Below are positions 62,604 through 64,000 of a stretch of DNA of 64,000 bases, piece after piece. Both the position numbers and the translations under genes were made by a program. Source of the DNA: Planctomycetota bacterium (lineage in GTDB: Bacteria; Planctomycetota; Phycisphaerae; Phycisphaerales; Phycisphaeraceae). Below the pieces are notes generated by a model. It had not been told where the DNA came from and searched no databases. It saw only the letters and a list, made by a program, of their open reading frames with translations. The stretch covers positions 1 to 64,000 of the forward strand of contig JAIOPN010000015.1 in the NCBI GenBank assembly GCA_021413865.1. The letters are read 5' to 3'. Numbering within the stretch: position 1 is the stretch's first letter; the number at the start of each line of letters is the position of its first letter.

Positions 62604-62632
62604 ACATTACCCAAACAAATAAGCTGCGTCAA
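62604..62632 (-). promoter_or_regulatory. sigma-70-like promoter of the umuDC-like operon
   Basis: On the minus strand TTGACG (62632-62627) and TAATGT (62609-62604) are exactly 17 bp apart. The expected start site falls at about 62597, right at the ATG of the UmuD-like gene, implying a leaderless transcript. No recognised SOS box (CTGT-N8-ACAG or GAAC-N4-GTTC) overlaps it by eye. Confidence 0.6.
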
Positions 62633-62819
62633 TTTGGATTTCAGGTACGAATGAGGCCAGTCACTAGATCACTCGCCTAGCCGAAAACTGACAAACGACA
62701 TTGGACCTAGGACGAAGGATGAGCTATATTTCATTCCTGTCCCGTCAAGGCAGCGTGCCTGATCGTCGATAATGTTGACGGCTCACCACTCCTAGCTTAA
62801 CCTCATTTGGGGTGACTAA

Positions 62820-63002
62820 ATGGGCGTTGTAATCTCAGAACATCGGCAAGATCAGCAATCCGGCGCAGACACCTCTCGCCGGAGCATCACGGTTACGGGC
62901 GTCCACAAGAAGCGGATGCTTGAAGTTATCTCATCGACTTCCAAGCCAAACAAGAAACTCCGGGAGGCCATCGCAATTGCCAGAGCTGCCGCTCGGACCT
63001 GA
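62820..63002 (+). CDS. small protein upstream of a GNAT toxin-like gene
   Basis: The 60-residue frame starts MGVVISEHRQ and has a basic central part (TSRRSITVTGVHKKRMLEV) and an Ala/Arg-rich end, overlapping the GNAT start by 26 bp. The position is that of an antitoxin in TacA-TacT modules, but it does not look like DUF1778, the usual antitoxin. It could be a ribbon-helix-type or new antitoxin, or not be a gene. Confidence 0.4.
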   Translation: MGVVISEHRQDQQSGADTSRRSITVTGVHKKRMLEVISSTSKPNKKLREAIAIARAAART

Positions 63003-63453
63003 TTGCCGAGTTGGAAGACTTTCGGAAACGCATCAAAGATCGCATTTCCGGTGTGGTGTTGACCACCTGGACAACCCGATTTTGACATATCGCCTAGATG
63101 GCCCTCGCATAGATCGTGAAATCCTGGTCGCCACACTGAACAACGACAATCGTGTCGTTGGCTATGGTGGCCTTGAATTGAGTGACCTTGAGTTGGCACA
63201 AGGCATAACCGGCATGGCGTTTTATGTTCCGTGGATTGCCGTTGCCCAAGGGTTCCAGCGCCGAGGCATTGGAAAGCGGCTTGTATCTGAGGTGCTTCTG
63301 CGCGCGCAAAGGTGGTCACGGGAACAAGCCATTACTGCCCCCGTGACCTTGCACGCTGAAAAACAGCTACATGGGTTCTACGAGCAATTCGGATTCGAGC
63401 AGATCAACGATCAACTCTTGGCATTGCCAGCAAGCGTCCTGACGGCCCTTTAG
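62977..63453 (+). CDS. GNAT-family acetyltransferase, TacT toxin-like
   Basis: A TTG start at 62977 gives 158 residues. The N-terminal LSETHQRSHFRCGVDHLDN has the FxCG...LD pattern of toxin-type GNATs. The acetyl-CoA loop is GFQRRGIGKRLVSEVLL, and the C-terminal HGFYEQFGFEQ carries the Tyr used by TacT toxins to acetylate aminoacyl-tRNA. Whether it is a toxin or an ordinary acetyltransferase is open. It is preceded by a small overlapping frame. Confidence 0.75.
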   Translation: MPELPLGPDCRVGRLSETHQRSHFRCGVDHLDNPILTYRLDGPRIDREILVATLNNDNRVVGYGGLELSDLELAQGITGMAFYVPWIAVAQGFQRRGIGKRLVSEVLLRAQRWSREQAITAPVTLHAEKQLHGFYEQFGFEQINDQLLALPASVLTAL

Positions 63454-63479
63454 CGATTATTTCGTTCCCTCGCAGTACC

Positions 63480-64000
63480 TCATCCGAACAATCCCGCATC
63501 GCCGCCGGCGTCTTTTTCCCGTTCGCCGTAGGGCGCGGCGACCAGCAGACCATCATCATCAGGAAGCGGGGCGAGGCACTGCTGAACCGACGTGTACGGG
63601 CGCTCGGGGTCCAGCCAGTCATTGATGGCGTGGGCGTCGGGGAGGAAGCAGATCATCCGGGGGTCGTCGGGGTCGGCGTTGTGGATCGACGACCACAGCC
63701 GGTTGGCCCGGCAGGTCATCATCGAACAGCACGCCTCGCCGGCGCTGGCGTGGTAGATGCCGGCGACGGCCGCGACCCTTCCATCGCGGAAGCCGATCGT
63801 GTGCGGCACCTTGCGGACCTCACCCGTCTTGGTATCGACCCGGTGTTGCCACTCCACCGCCTCGCTAAGTGGGAACGCGCAGCGGTGCATGAGGTGGCGT
63901 GACCAGTACGAACTCGACGCCGCCTGCTCCGACCGTGTGTTATTGACCGGGCGCTTGCCCTTGAAGGGCGGGAAGCCCCAGGTCATCTCGCCCAGGCTCC
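63480..64000 (-). CDS. SOS response-associated peptidase (SRAP/YedK/HMCES type), 5' end outside the window
   Basis: The visible part, about 173 codons, starts in frame with SLGEMTWGF, PFKGKRPVNNTRSE, then CAFPLSEAVEW, RVAAVAGIYHASAGEACCSM and a C-terminal DPRMICFLPDAHAINDWLD. These are SRAP landmarks: NTRSE holds Asn and the Glu-region of the active site, and the second His matches HA in FLPDAHAINDW. The catalytic N-terminal Cys2 would be upstream, beyond the right edge. SRAP proteins crosslink to abasic sites in single-stranded DNA. It fits the DNA-damage theme of the nearby umuDC-like genes. Confidence 0.88.
   Translation of the reverse strand, partial: SLGEMTWGFPPFKGKRPVNNTRSEQAASSSYWSRHLMHRCAFPLSEAVEWQHRVDTKTGEVRKVPHTIGFRDGRVAAVAGIYHASAGEACCSMMTCRANRLWSSIHNADPDDPRMICFLPDAHAINDWLDPERPYTSVQQCLAPLPDDDGLLVAAPYGEREKDAGGDAGLFG

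Overview
The window looks like a chromosome segment of a high-GC planctomycete, most likely of the class Phycisphaerae. This is inferred from gene content: planctomycete-type tyrosine-recombinase C-termini, a minor-pseudopilin operon whose large members carry LamG domains, a DUF1570 protein, a BshB1-like PIG-L deacetylase, and many unusual glycoside hydrolases mixed with housekeeping genes (ndk, accD, truA). No rRNA, CRISPR array or complete tRNA gene was seen. Species cannot be named from this sequence.

Layout. 1-7.8 kb is accessory DNA on the minus strand. It holds small genes preceded by CGTTAGGC core-site-like motifs, then a beta-helix protein and a CBM9-like glycoside hydrolase, interleaved with three decayed 3' fragments of one recombinase family. 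7.8-11.6 kb holds an MFS transporter, a phytanoyl-CoA dioxygenase-family protein and small plus-strand genes (DUF3997-like lipoprotein, DUF4288-like, ankyrin). 11.7-15.1 kb is a plus-strand run: ferritin-like protein, AmrS radical-SAM enzyme, MEMO-like protein, ndk. 15.1-16.1 kb is a PfkB kinase. 16.1-24.8 kb is the most striking block: two tandem GspI-GspJ-GspK-like minor pseudopilin triads on the minus strand, with a GspH-like gene divergent from them. One GspK-like member is expanded to 1286 residues with LamG-type domains.

24.8-34.2 kb is mostly housekeeping: FAH-family enzyme, accD, DUF1570 peptidase-like protein, a truA/glycosyltransferase/PIG-L group, a three-gene YqjD/YqjE-like membrane operon, a double AsnC-type protein resembling siroheme decarboxylase AhbA/AhbB, a flavin reductase and a HAD phosphatase. 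34.2-44.5 kb has a ParE-type toxin-antitoxin pair, a GH78-like rhamnosidase, two overlapping YkgJ genes, a histone-deacetylase-like hydrolase, a fucose-isomerase-like protein, a DUF3553-like protein behind a long leader, and a GH63-type glucosidase. 44.6-47.6 kb is a compact methyltransferase/flavoprotein/type III polyketide synthase operon facing a Fur-family regulator. 48.3-50.8 kb is a two-component system. 50.9-60.4 kb has a thioredoxin-like protein and a minus-strand group: epimerase, large secreted glycosidase with HEAT-like repeats, oligogalacturonate-lyase-like beta-propeller, Gfo/Idh/MocA oxidoreductase, plus a SpoIIE-type phosphatase.

60.5 kb to the right edge appears to be the inside of an integrated element. 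It starts at a 3' fragment of a tRNA-Ser(GCU) gene and carries an intact UmuC-type polymerase, a UmuD-like protein lacking both catalytic residues, a GNAT toxin-like gene with a small upstream partner, and an SRAP (YedK/HMCES) gene cut by the window end. The carbohydrate genes together suggest degradation of complex plant or algal polysaccharides, and the pseudopilins a surface or secretion apparatus that could serve adhesion. Both statements are inference.
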